The notes under the pieces are model-generated. The model saw only the letters and a list, made by a program, of their open reading frames with translations. It was not told the origin of the DNA and did no database searches. Made by a program: the position numbers and the translations under genes. From assembly GCF_023208015.1 (NCBI RefSeq), contig NZ_CP051627.1:3171501-3235500 (forward strand): a stretch of 64,000 bases of DNA, in the 5' to 3' direction. Source of the DNA: Thermobifida alba. Its GTDB lineage: Bacteria > Actinomycetota > Actinomycetes > Streptosporangiales > Streptosporangiaceae. Of this stretch, positions 62,476 to 64,000 are shown one piece after another; within the stretch, counting starts at the first letter, position 1; each line of letters begins with the position of its first letter.

Positions 62476-64000
62476 GCGCGAACATCCCGAACTTCGCGGA
62501 GATCGCCGCGGGCACCCCCGTGGCGGCCTCCGGTCCGGAGCAGGCCGAGCGGTGGCGTCAGGCCCTGGCCGAGGCCACCGGCAAGGGCCCCGACGCCCTG
62601 GTGTGGGAGACCCCCGAGGGGATCGGCGTCAAGCCGCTGTACACCCGGGCCGACCGCGACGGCCTGGACTTCCTCCACACCTATCCCGGGCTCGCGCCGT
62701 TCCTGCGCGGCCCGTACCCGACCATGTACGTCAACCAGCCGTGGACGATCCGCCAGTACGCGGGATTCTCCACCGCCGAGGAGTCCAACGCCTTCTACCG
62801 GCGCAACCTGGCCGCCGGCCAGAAGGGCCTGTCGGTCGCGTTCGACCTGGCCACCCACCGCGGCTACGACTCCGACCACCCCCGGGTGGAGGGCGACGTG
62901 GGCATGGCCGGGGTGGCGATCGACTCCATCTACGACATGCGGCAGCTGTTCGACGGCATCCCGCTGGACCGCATGAGCGTGTCCATGACCATGAACGGCG
63001 CGGTGCTGCCGGTGATGGCGCTGTACATCGTGGCCGCCGAGGAGCAGGGGGTGGCGCCGGAGAAGCTGGCGGGGACCATCCAGAACGACATCCTCAAGGA
63101 GTTCATGGTCCGCAACACCTACATCTACCCGCCGCAGCCGTCGATGCGGATCATCTCCGACATCTTCGCCTACACCTCGCAGCGGATGCCGCGGTTCAAC
63201 TCCATCTCGATCTCCGGCTACCACATGCAGGAGGCGGGGGCCACCGCGGACCTGGAGCTGGCCTACACGCTGGCCGACGGCGTCGAGTACATCCGCGCCG
63301 GGCTGGACGCCGGGCTGGAGGTGGACGCCTTCGCCCCGCGCCTGTCGTTCTTCTGGGCGATCGGCATGAACTTCTTCATGGAGGTCGCCAAGCTGCGCGC
63401 GGCCCGCCTGCTCTGGGCCAAGCTGGTCAAGCAGTTCTCCCCGGCCAACCCCAAGTCGCTGAGCCTGCGCACGCACTCGCAGACCTCCGGCTGGTCGCTG
63501 ACCGCGCAGGACGTGTTCAACAACGTGGTGCGCACCTGCGTGGAGGCGATGGCCGCCACCCAGGGCCACACCCAGTCCCTGCACACCAACGCGCTGGACG
63601 AGGCGCTGGCGCTGCCCACCGACTTCTCCGCCCGCATCGCCCGCAACACCCAGCTCGTGCTGCAGCAGGAGTCCGGCACCACCCGCGTCATCGACCCGTG
63701 GGGCGGCAGCTCCTTCGTGGAGCGGCTCACCCACGAACTGGCCGTGCGCGCCTGGGGGCACATCCGCGAGGTCGAGGAGGCCGGGGGCATGGCCAAGGCC
63801 ATCGACGCGGGCATCCCCAAGATGCGCATCGAGGAGGCCGCGGCGCGCACCCAGGCGCGCATCGACTCCGGGCGCCAGCCGGTGATCGGCGTCAACAAGT
63901 ACCGGCCCGACACCCTGGACGAGATCGAGGTCCTCAAGGTCGACAACAGCCGGGTGCGCGCCGAGCAGATCGAGAAGCTGCGGCGGCTGCGCGAGGAGCG
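62472..64000 (+). CDS. mutB: Methylmalonyl-CoA mutase large subunit (3' end outside window)
   Basis: 510 codons visible, the remaining C-terminal cobalamin-binding domain lies past 64000. Signature [40 protein letters not shown] and [15 protein letters not shown]. Isomerizes (R)-methylmalonyl-CoA to succinyl-CoA with adenosylcobalamin. Confidence 0.94.
   Translation, partial: MSANIPNFAEIAAGTPVAASGPEQAERWRQALAEATGKGPDALVWETPEGIGVKPLYTRADRDGLDFLHTYPGLAPFLRGPYPTMYVNQPWTIRQYAGFSTAEESNAFYRRNLAAGQKGLSVAFDLATHRGYDSDHPRVEGDVGMAGVAIDSIYDMRQLFDGIPLDRMSVSMTMNGAVLPVMALYIVAAEEQGVAPEKLAGTIQNDILKEFMVRNTYIYPPQPSMRIISDIFAYTSQRMPRFNSISISGYHMQEAGATADLELAYTLADGVEYIRAGLDAGLEVDAFAPRLSFFWAIGMNFFMEVAKLRAARLLWAKLVKQFSPANPKSLSLRTHSQTSGWSLTAQDVFNNVVRTCVEAMAATQGHTQSLHTNALDEALALPTDFSARIARNTQLVLQQESGTTRVIDPWGGSSFVERLTHELAVRAWGHIREVEEAGGMAKAIDAGIPKMRIEEAAARTQARIDSGRQPVIGVNKYRPDTLDEIEVLKVDNSRVRAEQIEKLRRLREE

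Noticed and set aside
1-64000. CRISPR arrays, tRNA, rRNA or IS elements
   Set aside because: No regularly spaced repeats, cloverleaf-like or transposase sequences were seen on reading the window.

Overview
The window is high-GC actinobacterial chromosome. The gene content suggests Thermobifida or a close relative in the Nocardiopsaceae. The evidence is a secreted GH5-CBM3 cellulase preceded by a near-perfect copy of the Thermobifida CelR operator, mycothiol synthase, GlnR, BldC, a rex-hem operon, MurT/GatD, DUF3073 and many putative leaderless promoters. No rRNA, tRNA, IS element, prophage or CRISPR array was seen.

Layout. 1-8.7 kb: end of a conserved phosphatase-like gene, acuC, proC, a TetR regulator, a TIM-barrel isomerase, a methyltransferase, radA and the cellulase. 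8.7-17 kb: the gatD-murT cell-wall pair, a membrane protein with a degenerate P-loop, a sigma factor fused to an anti-sigma/sensor module, and a sulfurtransferase-DUF1416 pair behind a short leader peptide. 17-24 kb: a membrane/ABM fusion, a HAD phosphatase, an NAD epimerase, the tiny bS22-like ribosomal protein, a histidine phosphatase, hemL and an RraA-like gene. 24.7-29 kb: a full-length, apparently orphan BREX-2-type PglX methyltransferase with an altered catalytic tetrapeptide, next to a prim-pol-like gene. 29-35.2 kb: the rex-hemA-hemC-hemD/cobA-hemB operon with a Rex operator over its promoter. 35.3-39 kb: a thiol protein, a MoaD-like protein, glnR, a surface protein and mshD. 39.2-43.8 kb: pstSCAB behind PHO-box-like repeats. 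43.8-47.5 kb: a divergent MFS/TetR pair with two palindromes, then a Pit phosphate transporter with its DUF47 partner. 47.9-51.4 kb: an SCP-like gene, purF, purM and DUF3073. 51.9-56.7 kb: a conserved protein, bldC, a YkvA protein, a lipoprotein amidase, a four-repeat DivIVA-domain protein and a TetR regulator. 56.9-64 kb: DUF6504, a YigZ-family protein, NUDIX, glutathione peroxidase, a beta-propeller lipoprotein and mutA-mutB (mutB runs off the end).

The genes are mostly core actinobacterial functions: tetrapyrrole synthesis under redox control, phosphate and nitrogen responses (PHO boxes, Pit, GlnR), cell-wall metabolism and development. The parts least like ordinary housekeeping are the PglX gene, the pseudo-ATPase beside the fused sigma factor, and the leader peptide. 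All functions are inferred from sequence alone; no database search was possible.
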